NCBI RefSeq assembly: GCF_900103345.1
Contig: NZ_LT629702.1
Coordinates: 5,743,501-5,807,500 of the forward strand
Source of the DNA: Pseudomonas azotoformans
GTDB lineage: Bacteria; Pseudomonadota; Gammaproteobacteria; Pseudomonadales; Pseudomonadaceae
Direction of reading: 5' to 3'
DNA length: 64,000 nt
Shown: positions 37,520-48,592 of the stretch, piece by piece
How positions within the stretch are numbered: position 1 is the stretch's first letter
Layout of the letters: every line of letters starts with the position of its first letter
The notes under the pieces: generated by a model
Databases searched by the model: none
What the model was told of the DNA's origin: nothing
The model's input: only the letters and a program-made list of their open reading frames with translations
Made by a program: the position numbers and the translations under genes

Positions 37520-38052
37520 TACTCGGCCTTCTTCTTCGGCTGGATAACCATGTCGATGCGTGGACGAGGCGCGGTGACCTTGTTGCCATTGGCACGACCG
37601 GCATTAGCGATCTGTTTCACGGTGTCATAGGTGATCTTCTCACCTTCCGTGGAGTTGCCATCGGGGCTGAGTACCTTGGCCTGGTCAATCAGTACGATGC
37701 GGTTCTGCTGGGCGTGGTACTGGATGGTCTTGCCGTAGCCCTTCATCGGGCCGGTGTCGGTCGCGGACTGCTTCTGTTCGAAGTAAGCCAGGTTGCCCAC
37801 CGAGGTCACGACATCGATGTCGCCGGTTTTGGTGCGCGTTAGCGTCACGGTATTACCGGTGATTTTCATCGAGCCCTGAGTGATGATCACGCCACCGGTG
37901 TAGGTTGCGACGCCTTGCTTGTCATCCAGTTGCGCATCGTCAGCTGAAATGTGGATCGGTTGCTGGCTATCGTTCGGCAGAGCCCAGGCGCTCACGCTTC
38001 CCAGTGCTGCGCCCAGACCGAGCAAAATAGGGAGAGTTTTAACGAGCCTCAT
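37519..38052 (-). CDS. lptA: LPS transport periplasmic protein LptA
   Basis: The 177-residue precursor has a signal peptide ([24 protein letters not shown], cleavage near 24). The OstA/LptA beta-jellyroll follows: [44 protein letters not shown]. LptA oligomers form the periplasmic bridge that carries LPS from LptC to LptD. The C-terminus ends in a lysine-rich tail (QPKKKAE). It overlaps lptC by 14 bp and lptB by 1 bp. Confidence 0.96.
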
Positions 38053-38611
38053 ACTGTCCTCTTACGTTCGATAGCAGGTGTATCCTGCTTTCTTTCAAAT
38101 ACGCTTTCATTCCCTTGCCAGTCGATACACCGCCAGCGCCGTCGATTCTAACGTCTTGCTCGGTCTGCGCATATTGCTTCTGCGGGAATACGGTCATGCG
38201 ACTGCTGGTAATCACGGTCTCACGGCTTTTATCGTCAGTGCGCGCAATGCGCACCGAGTCGATCAGTTCCACCTCGGTACCGTCCGGGTTGACTTCGCCA
38301 CGCTTGCTGGTGACGTGCCATGGGAACTCGGTGCCGCGGTAAATGTTCATGTCCGGGTTGGTCAACAGGGTGACTTCGGTCGTCTTCACATGCTCGACCT
38401 TGTCCGAGGTCATTTCGTACTGCACCTTGCCGTCAGGCAGGAACTGCACGCTTTTGGCATTGATGGCGTAATAGTCGATAGCGCCTTCGTCAACCTGCGC
38501 AGCAGGCTGGTCGAGAAAGCGCTCCGGGCTGATATTCCAGTAGCCCACCGCCAGGAACAGCGCGGCGATGACTCCGAATAACAGGAAGTTGCGAATCTTT
38601 TTGCTCAGCAT
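38039..38611 (-). CDS. lptC: LPS export protein LptC
   Basis: The 190-residue bitopic protein has one N-terminal helix (NFLLFGVIAALFLAVGYW) and a periplasmic jellyroll (AINAKSVQFLPDGKVQYEMTSDKVEH, KSRETVITSSRMTVFPQKQYAQTEQDVRI). It docks on the LptB2FG transporter and passes LPS to LptA. It overlaps lptA by 14 bp and follows kdsC by 8 bp, so this is a tight operon. Confidence 0.95.
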   Translation of the reverse strand: MLSKKIRNFLLFGVIAALFLAVGYWNISPERFLDQPAAQVDEGAIDYYAINAKSVQFLPDGKVQYEMTSDKVEHVKTTEVTLLTNPDMNIYRGTEFPWHVTSKRGEVNPDGTEVELIDSVRIARTDDKSRETVITSSRMTVFPQKQYAQTEQDVRIDGAGGVSTGKGMKAYLKESRIHLLSNVRGQYEAR

Positions 38612-38619
38612 AAAACGCT

Positions 38620-39144
38620 CTATAAGTAGGCGGCGTGGGCCGCTTCAAGGCTACCCTGGGCTCGCAGGATCAGCTCGCAGAACTCGCGGGCGGCACCTTC
38701 GCCACCACGGGCACTGGTGATGCCATGGGCGTGCTCGCGAACAAAGGCTGCCGCGTTGGCGACCGCCATGCCCAGGCCTACTCGACGAATCACCGGCAGG
38801 TCTGGCAGGTCATCGCCCAAGTAGGCGACCTGCTCATAGCTTAGGTTGAGTTGGCCAAGAAGCTCGTCCAGAACCACCAGTTTATCCTCGCGGCCCTGAT
38901 ACAGGTGAGGAATCCCCAGGTTTTGTGCGCGACGTTCCACAACGGGGGTTTTTCTGCCGCTGATAATCGCCGTTTGCACGCCCGACGCCATCAGCATCTT
39001 GATGCCCTGGCCGTCCAGCGTGTTGAATGTCTTGAATTCGCTGCCGTCTTCGAGGAAGTACAGGCGGCCGTCGGTCAGCACACCGTCAACGTCGAAAATC
39101 GCGAGTTTGATATTTTTGCCGCGTTGCAGCAGGTCGCTGGTCAT
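38620..39144 (-). CDS. kdsC: KDO 8-phosphate phosphatase
   Basis: The 174-residue HAD-family phosphatase of the small C0 type has its nucleophile Asp18 and acid Asp20 in LAIFDVDGVLTDG, motif II in AIISGRKTPVVERRAQ and motif III in VAYLGDDLPDLPVIRRVGL. It removes phosphate from KDO-8-phosphate in lipopolysaccharide core synthesis and is active as a tetramer. It abuts kdsD, with the ATG directly after the kdsD stop, and precedes lptC. Confidence 0.97.
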   Translation of the reverse strand: MTSDLLQRGKNIKLAIFDVDGVLTDGRLYFLEDGSEFKTFNTLDGQGIKMLMASGVQTAIISGRKTPVVERRAQNLGIPHLYQGREDKLVVLDELLGQLNLSYEQVAYLGDDLPDLPVIRRVGLGMAVANAAAFVREHAHGITSARGGEGAAREFCELILRAQGSLEAAHAAYL

Positions 39145-40119
39145 CTACATCACTCCTGCACGCAGCAAGTCGTGCATGTTCAGGGCGCCAATCGGGCGGT
39201 CGTCGCCATCAACTACCACCAGTGCGCCGATCTTGTGGTCTTCCATGATCTTCAGGGCTTCTGCAGCGAGCATTTCTGGGCGCGCGGTCTTGCCGTGGGG
39301 CGTCATCACCGCATCGATGGTGGCGGTGTGGATATCAATCGTGCGGTCCAGGGTGCGGCGCAGGTCGCCGTCGGTGAAGACCCCGGCCAGACGGCCATCG
39401 GCTTCCAGGATCACCGTCATGCCCAGGCCCTTGCGGGTCATTTCCATCAACGCGTCCTTCAGCAGGGTGCCGCGTTGGACGTGGGGCAGTTCATCGCCCG
39501 AGTGCATGACGTTTTCCACTTTAAGCAACAGGCGGCGGCCCAGGGCGCCACCCGGATGGGAAAATGCGAAGTCTTCAGCGGTAAATCCCCGGGCTTCCAG
39601 CAGTGCCACGGACAGGGCATCGCCCATGACCAGTGCGGCTGTGGTGGAGGAGGTCGGCGCCAGGTTCAGCGGGCAGGCCTCGTGGTCCACGTGAACGTTC
39701 AGGTTCACCTCGGCAGCCTTGGCCAACGTCGACTCCGGGTTGCCGGTGACGCTGATCATCTTGATGCCCAGGCGTTTGATCAGTGGCAACAGGGTCACGA
39801 TCTCGTTGGTCGTGCCGGAGTTGGACAGCGCAAGGATGATGTCATCCTTGGTGATCATGCCCATGTCGCCGTGGCTTGCTTCGGCCGGGTGCACGAAAAA
39901 CGCGGTGGTTCCGGTGCTGGCCAGGGTGGCGGCGATCTTGTTACCGACGTGGCCGGACTTGCCCATGCCGACCACCACAACGCGGCCCTTGCTGGCCAGA
40001 ATCATTTCGCAGGCGCGTACGAAATCCGCGTCAATATGCGCTAGCAAGCCTTCTACGGCTTCAAGCTCGAGGCGGATGGTGCGTTGTGCGGATTGAATAA
40101 GGTCGCTGGATTGGCTCAT
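39145..40119 (-). CDS. kdsD: D-arabinose 5-phosphate isomerase
   Basis: The 324-residue protein has a SIS sugar-isomerase domain (about 30-180: GKSGHVGNKIAATLASTGTTAFFVHPAEASHGDMGMI and SNSGTTNEIVTLLPLIKR). A CBS pair follows (about 205-320: GTLLKDALMEMTRKGLGMTVIL, DGDLRRTLD, DDRPIGALNMHDLLRAGVM). It makes arabinose-5-phosphate from ribulose-5-phosphate, the first step to KDO. The start at 40119 (MSQSSDLIQSAQRTI) matches homologues; the longer frame from 40182 was rejected. It is divergent from mlaF. Confidence 0.97.
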   Translation of the reverse strand: MSQSSDLIQSAQRTIRLELEAVEGLLAHIDADFVRACEMILASKGRVVVVGMGKSGHVGNKIAATLASTGTTAFFVHPAEASHGDMGMITKDDIILALSNSGTTNEIVTLLPLIKRLGIKMISVTGNPESTLAKAAEVNLNVHVDHEACPLNLAPTSSTTAALVMGDALSVALLEARGFTAEDFAFSHPGGALGRRLLLKVENVMHSGDELPHVQRGTLLKDALMEMTRKGLGMTVILEADGRLAGVFTDGDLRRTLDRTIDIHTATIDAVMTPHGKTARPEMLAAEALKIMEDHKIGALVVVDGDDRPIGALNMHDLLRAGVM

Positions 40120-40276
40120 GTCTGAAATCGTATAGCCTGACGAAAAGTCGGCGATTATAGCGGTAATGATCAATTCCCTCACGCTAGTTCGTCAGGGTTT
40201 GTTCGCAATGCGCCTGAGATTCAACCCAAGCCACGATTTTTCCCTGTCTCCAATCTGAACAAGCGCTGTTCCGGCC

Positions 40277-40306
40277 TTGGGCGCCTTGTACCAGCAGTGA
40301 TATAGT
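40277..40306 (+). promoter_or_regulatory. Candidate promoter of the mla operon
   Basis: TTGGGC (40277-40282) and TATAGT (40301-40306) are 18 bp apart, about 110 bp before mlaF in the 298-bp divergent gap. This is the best sigma-70 match seen there; nothing else is recognisable in the gap. Confidence 0.35.
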
Positions 40307-40417
40307 TCGCCGCCAGTTCGGTCCGCCCAGCCCACGTGGCCAACTATTGCGCAACGGTTGCAAACGTTTGTCGCAAGCGTGGTGTCTGAGTGAGAGGCTG
40401 CATCCCAAGGAGTTTAG

Positions 40418-41227
40418 ATGAGTGCCGATAACGCCTACGCGGTCGAGCTGAAGGGACTGACCTTCAAGCGCGGGACGCGCAGCATCTTCAATAACGTCGA
40501 TATCCGCATTCCGCGCGGCAAGGTCACGGGCATCATGGGGCCTTCCGGTTGCGGCAAGACTACCCTGCTGCGCCTGATGGGCATGCAATTGCGCCCCAGT
40601 GCGGGAGAGGTGTGGGTCAACGGCCAGAACCTGCCGACGCTGTCGCGCAGCGATCTGTTTGATGCACGCAAGCACATGGGCGTGCTGTTCCAGAGCGGTG
40701 CGCTGTTCACCGACCTTGATGTTTTCGAGAACGTGGCCTTTCCGCTGCGGGTGCACACCCAACTGTCCGATGAGATGATTCGTGACATTGTGTTGCTGAA
40801 ACTGCAGGCCGTAGGCCTTCGCGGCGCCATCGACCTGATGCCTGACGAGCTGTCCGGCGGCATGAAGCGCCGCGTAGCGCTGGCCCGCGCCATTGCCCTC
40901 GACCCGCAGATTCTCATGTATGACGAGCCCTTTGTCGGCCAGGACCCCATCGCCATGGGCGTGCTGGTGCGTCTGATCCGCCTGCTAAACGATGCACTGG
41001 GCATCACCAGCATCGTGGTCTCCCACGATCTTGCAGAAACCGCGAGCATTGCCGATTACCTCTATGTAGTGGGCGATGGCCAGGTGCTGGGGCAGGGCAC
41101 GCCCGAAGAGCTGATGAACGCCGACAACCCGCGCATTCGCCAATTCATGACCGGCGATCCTGATGGCCCGGTGCCTTTTCACTTTCCGGCAGCGGATTAC
41201 CGCTCAGATCTTCTGGGGAAGCGCTGA
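40418..41227 (+). CDS. mlaF: Phospholipid ABC transporter ATP-binding protein MlaF
   Basis: The 269-residue ATPase has Walker [10 protein letters not shown] (41-49), signature [15 protein letters not shown] and Walker [14 protein letters not shown]. With MlaE, MlaD and MlaB it forms the inner-membrane complex that moves phospholipids between the membranes through MlaC and keeps the outer leaflet free of phospholipid. AAGGAG lies before the ATG. It overlaps mlaE by one base. Confidence 0.97.
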   Translation: MSADNAYAVELKGLTFKRGTRSIFNNVDIRIPRGKVTGIMGPSGCGKTTLLRLMGMQLRPSAGEVWVNGQNLPTLSRSDLFDARKHMGVLFQSGALFTDLDVFENVAFPLRVHTQLSDEMIRDIVLLKLQAVGLRGAIDLMPDELSGGMKRRVALARAIALDPQILMYDEPFVGQDPIAMGVLVRLIRLLNDALGITSIVVSHDLAETASIADYLYVVGDGQVLGQGTPEELMNADNPRIRQFMTGDPDGPVPFHFPAADYRSDLLGKR

Positions 41228-42024
41228 TGCGCAAGACATCTCTTATCGAGAAGGTTCGCCTTTTCGGTCGCTCGGGCATCGACATCGTCGAAGTGCTGGG
41301 TCGTTCGACGATTTTCCTGTTCCACGCCTTGCTCGGCCGCGGCGGTATTGGCGGCGGGTTCGGCCTGCTGGTGAAGCAGCTGCATTCGGTGGGCGTGATG
41401 TCCCTGGTGATCATTGTGGTCTCCGGGGTGTTCATCGGCATGGTGCTGGCGTTGCAGGGCTTCAATATTCTTTCCAGCTACGGTTCGGAGCAGGCAGTGG
41501 GGCAGATGGTCGCCCTGACGCTATTGCGCGAGTTGGGGCCGGTAGTGACCGCCTTGCTGTTCGCCGGGCGCGCGGGTTCCGCGCTGACCGCCGAAATCGG
41601 CAACATGAAGTCCACCGAGCAACTGTCCAGCCTCGAAATGATCGGCGTGGACCCGCTCAAGTACATTGTTGCCCCGCGCCTGTGGGCCGGCTTCATTTCC
41701 CTGCCACTGCTGGCGATGATCTTCAGCGTGGTCGGGATCTGGGGCGGTTCGTGGGTGGCGGTGGACTGGCTGGGCGTCTACGACGGCTCCTACTGGGCCA
41801 ACATGCAAAACAGCGTGACCTTCAGCGGTGACGTGCTCAACGGCATCATAAAGAGCATCGTCTTCGCCTTTGTGGTGACCTGGATCGCCGTATTCCAAGG
41901 CTACGACTGTGAGCCCACTTCAGAAGGGATCAGTCGCGCCACCACCAAGACCGTTGTGTACGCCTCGCTGGCGGTACTGGGCCTTGACTTTATTTTGACC
42001 GCCTTGATGTTTGGAGATTTCTGA
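41227..42024 (+). CDS. mlaE: Phospholipid ABC transporter permease MlaE
   Basis: The 265-residue permease has five or six membrane helices. It carries the MlaE-family core [27 protein letters not shown] and [42 protein letters not shown]. It also has an N-terminal amphipathic segment ([26 protein letters not shown]). It is one overlapping base away from both mlaF and mlaD, indicating strict co-translation. Confidence 0.97.
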   Translation: MRKTSLIEKVRLFGRSGIDIVEVLGRSTIFLFHALLGRGGIGGGFGLLVKQLHSVGVMSLVIIVVSGVFIGMVLALQGFNILSSYGSEQAVGQMVALTLLRELGPVVTALLFAGRAGSALTAEIGNMKSTEQLSSLEMIGVDPLKYIVAPRLWAGFISLPLLAMIFSVVGIWGGSWVAVDWLGVYDGSYWANMQNSVTFSGDVLNGIIKSIVFAFVVTWIAVFQGYDCEPTSEGISRATTKTVVYASLAVLGLDFILTALMFGDF

Positions 42025-42491
42025 TGCAAAACCGCACTGTGGAAATCGGTGTCGGCCTTTTCTTGCTGGCTGGCATCCTGGCTTTACTCTTGTTGGCCCT
42101 GCGCGTCAGCGGCCTGTCGGCCAGCCCCACCGCCGACACTTATAAACTTTACGCGTACTTCGACAATATCGCCGGTTTGACTGTCAGAGCTAAAGTGACC
42201 ATGGCCGGTGTGACCATCGGCAAGGTCACGGCAATCGATCTGGATCGCGACAGCTTCACCGGCCGAGTGACGATGCAGCTGGACAAGAAGGTAGATAATC
42301 TGCCGACTGACTCAACTGCATCTATCCTCACTGCGGGTCTGCTGGGCGAGAAATACATCGGTGTCAGCGTGGGTGGGGAAACAGCCCTGCTCAAGGATGG
42401 CTCGACAATCCACGACACACAGTCGTCGCTGGTACTTGAGGACCTGATCGGTAAATTCCTGCTTAATACGGTCAATAAAGACGCCAAATGA
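42024..42491 (+). CDS. mlaD: Phospholipid transport MCE protein MlaD
   Basis: The 155-residue protein has one N-terminal helix (VEIGVGLFLLAGILALLLLALRVSG) and a single MCE domain (YKLYAYFDNIAGLTVRAKVTMAGVTIGKVTAIDLD, STASILTAGLLGEKYIGVSVGG). Hexamers of MlaD form a hydrophobic pore in the periplasm that exchanges lipid with MlaC. It starts one base inside mlaE and ends beside mlaC. Confidence 0.97.
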   Translation: MQNRTVEIGVGLFLLAGILALLLLALRVSGLSASPTADTYKLYAYFDNIAGLTVRAKVTMAGVTIGKVTAIDLDRDSFTGRVTMQLDKKVDNLPTDSTASILTAGLLGEKYIGVSVGGETALLKDGSTIHDTQSSLVLEDLIGKFLLNTVNKDAK

Positions 42492-42502
42492 GGAATCTGT
42501 TC

Positions 42503-43150
42503 ATGATCTCTACCTTGCGACGTGGCCTGCTGGTGCTGTTGGCAGCGCTGCCGCTGATGGCTAACGCGGCAGGTTCTGCGCACGATCTGGTGCAGGACAC
42601 GACCAGCAAAATGCTGGCTGACCTGACTGCCAATAAAGAGCAGTACAAGCAAGATCCGAGTAAGTTTTACAACGCGCTCAACACCATTGTCGGCCCGGTG
42701 GTCGATGCTGAAGGCATTTCCCGTAGCATCATGACGGTCAAGTATTCGCGCAAGGCGACCCCTGCGCAGATGCAGACCTTCCAGGAAAACTTCAAGAAAG
42801 GCCTGTTCCAGTTCTACGGTAACGCGCTGCTCGAGTACAACAACCAGGGCATTACCGTAGCGCCTGCCGGTGACGAGTCGGGTGATCGCACCAGCGTCAA
42901 CATGAGCGTCAAGGGTAATAACGGTGCCGTTTACCCTGTGCAGTACACGCTGGAGAAGGTCAATGGCGAGTGGAAGCTGCGCAACGTGATCATCAACGGC
43001 ATCAACATCGGCAAGCTGTTCCGTGACCAGTTCGCTGATGCGATGCAGCGTAATGGCAACGACCTGGACAAAACCATCAACGGTTGGGCCGGTGAAGTCG
43101 CCAAAGCCAAGGAAACATCCGATAAAGAAGCCGGGAAGTCTGCGCAATGA
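42503..43150 (+). CDS. mlaC: Phospholipid-binding periplasmic protein MlaC
   Basis: The 215-residue precursor has a signal peptide (MISTLRRGLLVLLAALPLMANA) and an MlaC domain (AHDLVQDTTSKMLADLTANKEQYKQDPSKFYNALNTIVGPVVD). It shuttles phospholipid between MlaFEDB and the outer-membrane MlaA-porin complex. I chose the ATG at 42503 because AGGA lies 8 bp upstream; an ATG at 42488, overlapping the mlaD stop, would add five residues. It ends with a Lys/Glu-rich tail overlapping mlaB by 4 bp. Confidence 0.95.
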   Translation: MISTLRRGLLVLLAALPLMANAAGSAHDLVQDTTSKMLADLTANKEQYKQDPSKFYNALNTIVGPVVDAEGISRSIMTVKYSRKATPAQMQTFQENFKKGLFQFYGNALLEYNNQGITVAPAGDESGDRTSVNMSVKGNNGAVYPVQYTLEKVNGEWKLRNVIINGINIGKLFRDQFADAMQRNGNDLDKTINGWAGEVAKAKETSDKEAGKSAQ

Positions 43151-43452
43151 CCGAGTCGGCTGTTCGTCTTGGCGACGCCGGTGAGTTGTTTCTCAGCGGC
43201 GTGCTGGATTACCGCACCGGGCCTGAGCTGCGCAAGCAGGGTCAGGCGCTGATCAAGACCAGCACTGCGCCCGCGCTGGTGCTGGATTGTTCGGCCGTGA
43301 CCAAGTCCAGCAGCGTCGGCTTGTCGCTGCTGCTGTGCTTCATGCGTGACGCCGAAGCGGCAAAAAAACCGGTCAGCATTCGGGCATTGCCCGAAGACAT
43401 GCGCGAAATCGCCGAAGTTTCCGGTTTGACCGAGCTACTGGCGCATCCTTAA
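43147..43452 (+). CDS. mlaB: STAS-domain protein MlaB
   Basis: The 101-residue STAS protein (LVLDCSAVTKSSSVGLSLLLCFMRDAEAAKKPVSIRALP) binds MlaF and controls transporter assembly. The conserved serine/threonine of the STAS loop is in VTKSSSVGLSLL. It overlaps the mlaC stop (ATGA) and closes the mla operon; a terminator follows 14 bp on. ibaG comes next under its own signals. Confidence 0.93.
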   Translation: MTESAVRLGDAGELFLSGVLDYRTGPELRKQGQALIKTSTAPALVLDCSAVTKSSSVGLSLLLCFMRDAEAAKKPVSIRALPEDMREIAEVSGLTELLAHP

Positions 43453-43466
43453 TACACATTATTAGA

Positions 43467-43520
43467 GAAGCCCCCCGTCAGAGTCCTGCTATGCGGGGTT
43501 CGCAGGCGCGGGGCTTTTTT
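43467..43520 (+). terminator. Terminator after mlaB
   Basis: AAGCCCC (43469-43475) and GGGGCTT flank an arm rich in GC with a long interior; TTTTTT follows. It ends the mla operon 114 bp before ibaG. Confidence 0.65.
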
Positions 43521-43566
43521 GTATGATGTGCGACCCGCGCGCACTGGGCGCCGATAGAGGTTGAGC

Positions 43567-45095
<1,529 letters not shown>

Positions 45096-45103
45096 TTGCT
45101 GCT

Positions 45104-45198
45104 TGTAGTGAGCGGGCTTGCCCCGCGCTGGACTGCGCAGCCGTCCCTTTTTTGGGGTCGCTACGCAACCCAGCGCGGGGCAAGCCCGCTCACCACAA
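45104..45198. repeat. Large REP-like inverted repeat (AGTGAGCGGGCTTGCCCCGCGCTGG)
   Basis: Arms at 45104-45131 and 45170-45198 are near-perfect inverted copies with 38 bp between. The arm sequence (GCGGGCTTGCCCCGC) belongs to a third REP variant, different from the two families used elsewhere in the window. It sits between murA and hisG. Confidence 0.85.
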
Positions 45199-45326
45199 GA
45201 AGGTGCCTGCCGTTGAATAAGCAGTATGCTGAACTTGTTTAAAATCGAGGCTGTAATGGCCTCGATCTGTGTCCGGCGCCGTTTGCGACCGGGCCGCAAT
45301 AGCCTGATGAAGGACTGACGTTTCCC

Positions 45327-45962
45327 ATGTTGACCATCGCACTGTCCAAGGGCCGCATCCTTGACGACACATTGCCGCTTCTGGCTGAAGCGGGCATCGT
45401 GCCGACCGAGAATCCGGACAAGAGCCGCAAGCTGATCATCCCCACGACCCAGGACGACGTGCGCCTGTTGATCGTACGGGCTACCGACGTGCCGACCTAC
45501 GTTGAACATGGTGCGGCCGACCTCGGCGTCGCCGGTAAAGACGTGCTGATGGAATACGGTGGCCAGGGCCTGTACGAGCCGTTGGACCTGCGTATCGCCC
45601 TGTGCAAGTTGATGACCGCCGGCCGTGTCGGTGATGTGGAGCCGAAGGGCCGCCTGCGCGTGGCGACCAAGTTCGTCAACGTCGCCAAGCGCTACTACGC
45701 CGAGCAAGGCCGCCAGGTCGACATCATCAAGCTTTACGGCTCGATGGAGCTGGCGCCGCTGATCGGCCTGGCTGACAAGATCATCGACGTGGTCGACACC
45801 GGCAACACCCTGCGCGCCAACGGTCTTGAGCCGCAAGAATTCATTGCCGACATCAGCTCGCGCCTGATCGTCAACAAGGCATCGATGAAGATGCAGCACG
45901 CCCGTATCCAGGCGTTGATCGACACCCTGCGCACGGCAGTGGAGTCGCGACACCGCGGTTGA
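45327..45962 (+). CDS. hisG: ATP phosphoribosyltransferase (short form)
   Basis: The 211-residue HisG is of the short type, which lacks the C-terminal regulatory domain and needs HisZ for activity and histidine inhibition. It catalyses the first step of histidine synthesis. Motifs include [18 protein letters not shown] and [16 protein letters not shown], the PRPP loop. hisD follows after 128 bp that contain a terminator-like hairpin, so hisG and hisD may be differentially expressed. Confidence 0.97.
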   Translation: MLTIALSKGRILDDTLPLLAEAGIVPTENPDKSRKLIIPTTQDDVRLLIVRATDVPTYVEHGAADLGVAGKDVLMEYGGQGLYEPLDLRIALCKLMTAGRVGDVEPKGRLRVATKFVNVAKRYYAEQGRQVDIIKLYGSMELAPLIGLADKIIDVVDTGNTLRANGLEPQEFIADISSRLIVNKASMKMQHARIQALIDTLRTAVESRHRG

Positions 45963-46016
45963 CCTACCTGCGTAGCTGAAAAGCTGCGCCCGTCTATCCG
46001 CCTCATAGCCAGAATT

Positions 46017-46066
46017 CTCAGGTGCCCAAGCGGAAACGACTGCTAGTTTAGGGCGCCTGAGTTTTT
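46017..46066 (+). terminator. Terminator-like hairpin between hisG and hisD
   Basis: CTCAGGTGCCC (46017-46027) pairs with GGGCGCCTGAG (46051-46061) through one G-T wobble, with a 23-nt loop and TTTTT following at once. It lies 25 bp before hisD. A smaller hairpin, GCGTAGCT-GAAA-AGCTGCGC, precedes it. No histidine-rich leader peptide is visible. Confidence 0.65.
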
Positions 46067-46090
46067 GCCAATTCTATTGAGGCCCTCGCT

Positions 46091-47410
46091 ATGACCACGT
46101 CCACTGCAATTGCCCGACTCAACGCTGCCGACCCGGATTTCGCCCATCATCTGGATCATCTGCTGAGCTGGGAAAGCGTGTCCGACGATTCGGTCAACCA
46201 GCGGGTGCTCGACATCATCAAGGCCGTGCGCGAGCGCGGCGATGCGGCGCTGGTGGACTTCACCCGCCAGTTCGACGGTCTGGACGTCAAGTCCATGGCC
46301 GACCTGATCCTGCCCCGCGAACGCCTGGAACTGGCCCTGACGCGCATCACCGCGCCGCAACGCGAAGCCCTCGAAGTGGCGGCGGCGCGTGTGCGCAGCT
46401 ACCACGAAAAACAGAAACAGGACTCCTGGAGCTACACCGAGGCCGACGGCACCGTGCTGGGGCAGAAGGTCACGCCGCTGGACCGCGCCGGTTTGTACGT
46501 GCCGGGCGGCAAGGCTTCGTACCCTTCATCCGTGCTGATGAACGCGATTCCGGCCAAAGTGGCGGGCGTGACCGAGGTGGTCATGGTGGTGCCGACGCCG
46601 CGTGGTGACATCAACGAACTGGTGCTGGCCGCTGCCTGTATTGCCGGTGTAGATCGCGTGTTCACTATCGGTGGCGCGCAAGCGGTAGCGGCCTTGGCCT
46701 ATGGCACTGAAAGCGTACCGAAGGTCGACAAAGTGGTCGGCCCCGGCAACATCTACGTCGCCACTGCCAAGCGCCATGTGTTCGGCCAGGTCGGTATCGA
46801 CATGATCGCCGGCCCTTCGGAAATCCTCGTGGTGTGCGACGGCCAAACCGACCCGGACTGGATCGCCATGGACCTGTTCTCCCAGGCTGAGCACGACGAA
46901 GACGCCCAGGCGATCCTGGTCAGCCCGGACGCCGGGTTCCTCGACAAAGTCGCCGCCAGCATCAATAAACTGCTGCCGACCATGGACCGCGCCGAGATCA
47001 TCGAGAAGTCGATCAATGGCCGTGGTGCGTTGATCCTGGTGCGCGACATGGAGCAGGCTATCGAGGTGGCCAACCGCATCGCGCCGGAGCACCTGGAGTT
47101 GTCCGTGGCCGACCCGCAAGCCTGGCTGCCATCGATTCGCCACGCCGGTGCGATCTTCATGGGCCGCCACACCAGCGAAGCCCTGGGCGACTACTGCGCG
47201 GGCCCGAACCATGTACTGCCGACCTCCGGCACCGCGCGTTTCTCGTCGCCGCTGGGGGTTTATGACTTCCAGAAGCGTTCGTCGATCATTTTCTGCTCGC
47301 CGCAGGGTGCTTCCGAGTTGGGCAAGACCGCATCGGTGCTGGCCCGTGGTGAATCCTTGAGCGCGCACGCCCGCAGCGCCGAATACCGCATCCTTGAAGA
47401 GGGGAAGTGA
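46091..47410 (+). CDS. hisD: Histidinol dehydrogenase
   Basis: The 439-residue zinc enzyme performs the last two steps, oxidising L-histidinol to histidine with NAD. Motifs include [73 protein letters not shown] (zinc ligands) and [17 protein letters not shown]. The start ATG at 46091 follows a terminator-like element. It is 3 bp before hisC, so the two form an operon. Confidence 0.97.
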   Translation: MTTSTAIARLNAADPDFAHHLDHLLSWESVSDDSVNQRVLDIIKAVRERGDAALVDFTRQFDGLDVKSMADLILPRERLELALTRITAPQREALEVAAARVRSYHEKQKQDSWSYTEADGTVLGQKVTPLDRAGLYVPGGKASYPSSVLMNAIPAKVAGVTEVVMVVPTPRGDINELVLAAACIAGVDRVFTIGGAQAVAALAYGTESVPKVDKVVGPGNIYVATAKRHVFGQVGIDMIAGPSEILVVCDGQTDPDWIAMDLFSQAEHDEDAQAILVSPDAGFLDKVAASINKLLPTMDRAEIIEKSINGRGALILVRDMEQAIEVANRIAPEHLELSVADPQAWLPSIRHAGAIFMGRHTSEALGDYCAGPNHVLPTSGTARFSSPLGVYDFQKRSSIIFCSPQGASELGKTASVLARGESLSAHARSAEYRILEEGK

Positions 47411-47413
47411 GAC

Positions 47414-48466
47414 ATGAGCAAATTCTGGAGCCCTTTCGTCAAGGACCTCGTGCCTTACGTGCCCGGCGAGCAGCCAAAGCTGACCAAACTGGTCAAGCTC
47501 AATACCAATGAAAACCCCTACGGCCCATCGCCCAAAGCCTTGGCGGCGATGCAGGCCGAGTTGAACGACAACCTGCGCCTGTACCCGGACCCCAACAGCG
47601 ACCTGCTCAAGCAGGCTGTGGCCAAGTACTACGGGATCGACGCCAACACCGTGTTCCTCGGCAACGGTTCCGACGAAGTCCTGGCGCACATCTTCCATGG
47701 CTTGTTCCAGCACGACCTGCCGCTGCTGTTCCCGGACATCAGCTACAGCTTCTATCCGGTGTACTGCGGCCTTTATGGCATCAAATCCGACCCGCTGCCA
47801 CTGGATGACCGGTTCCAGATTCGCGTGGCGGACTACGCCAAGCCCAACGGCGGGATCATCTTTCCCAACCCGAACGCGCCGACCGGTTGCGTGCTGGCGC
47901 TGGACGCGGTGGAGCAGATTCTTAAGGCCAGCCCGGATTCGGTGGTGGTGGTCGATGAAGCCTATATCGACTTCGGCGGCGAAACCGCCATCAGCCTGGT
48001 GGATCGCTATCCGAACCTGCTGGTGACCCAGACCCTGTCCAAGTCGCGCTCACTGGCCGGTTTGCGTGTGGGCCTGGCCGTGGGGCAGCCGGACCTGATC
48101 GAGGCGCTGGAGCGGGTCAAGAACAGCTTCAACTCCTACCCGTTGGATCGCCTGGCGATTGTTGGCGCGGCGGCGGCGTTCGAGGACCGCGAGTACTTCG
48201 AGAAGACTTGCCGGTTGGTGATCGACAGTCGCGACAAGATGGTTGCGCAACTGGAGGAGAAAGGCTTTGAGGTGCTGCCGTCGGCTGCCAACTTCATCTT
48301 TGCCCGTCACCCACGGCACGACGCCGCTGGCCTGGCGGCCAAGCTGCGTGAGCAAGGGGTGATCGTGCGGCACTTCAAGCAGGAACGGATTGCCCAGTTC
48401 CTGCGGATCAGTGTCGGCACGCCTGAGCAGAACCAGGCGTTGATCGATGGGCTGGGCCAGCTCTAA
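47414..48466 (+). CDS. hisC: Histidinol-phosphate aminotransferase
   Basis: The 350-residue PLP-dependent aminotransferase of fold type I has [14 protein letters not shown] at the start, NPNAPTGC, the [12 protein letters not shown] motif carrying the PLP lysine ([11 protein letters not shown]), and the C-terminal arginine in [12 protein letters not shown]. It transaminates imidazole-acetol phosphate using glutamate. It is the last gene of the his group. A REP pair follows, then the reverse-strand uraA; in P. aeruginosa different genes follow hisC, so a rearrangement point is likely here. Confidence 0.96.
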   Translation: MSKFWSPFVKDLVPYVPGEQPKLTKLVKLNTNENPYGPSPKALAAMQAELNDNLRLYPDPNSDLLKQAVAKYYGIDANTVFLGNGSDEVLAHIFHGLFQHDLPLLFPDISYSFYPVYCGLYGIKSDPLPLDDRFQIRVADYAKPNGGIIFPNPNAPTGCVLALDAVEQILKASPDSVVVVDEAYIDFGGETAISLVDRYPNLLVTQTLSKSRSLAGLRVGLAVGQPDLIEALERVKNSFNSYPLDRLAIVGAAAAFEDREYFEKTCRLVIDSRDKMVAQLEEKGFEVLPSAANFIFARHPRHDAAGLAAKLREQGVIVRHFKQERIAQFLRISVGTPEQNQALIDGLGQL

Positions 48467-48482
48467 CAAACGCTGAAATCAA

Positions 48483-48574
48483 ATGTGGGAGGGGGCTTGC
48501 CCCCGATTGCGGTGTATCAGCCAGCTAATGCATTGACTGACACACTGCTATCGGGGGCAAGCCCCCTCCCACAT
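48483..48574. repeat. REP pair, family 2
   Basis: ATGTGGGAGGGGGCTTGCCC.. and its inverted copy ending CCCACAT (48550-48574). It lies between the convergent hisC and uraA genes, where gene order departs from P. aeruginosa. Confidence 0.9.
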
Positions 48575-48592
48575 TCGGTTTTGCAGTGTTGG

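Noticed and set aside
45963-46090. Classic histidine attenuator with a leader peptide
   Set aside because: No small reading frame with consecutive histidine codons exists in the gap; only the terminator hairpin is seen.
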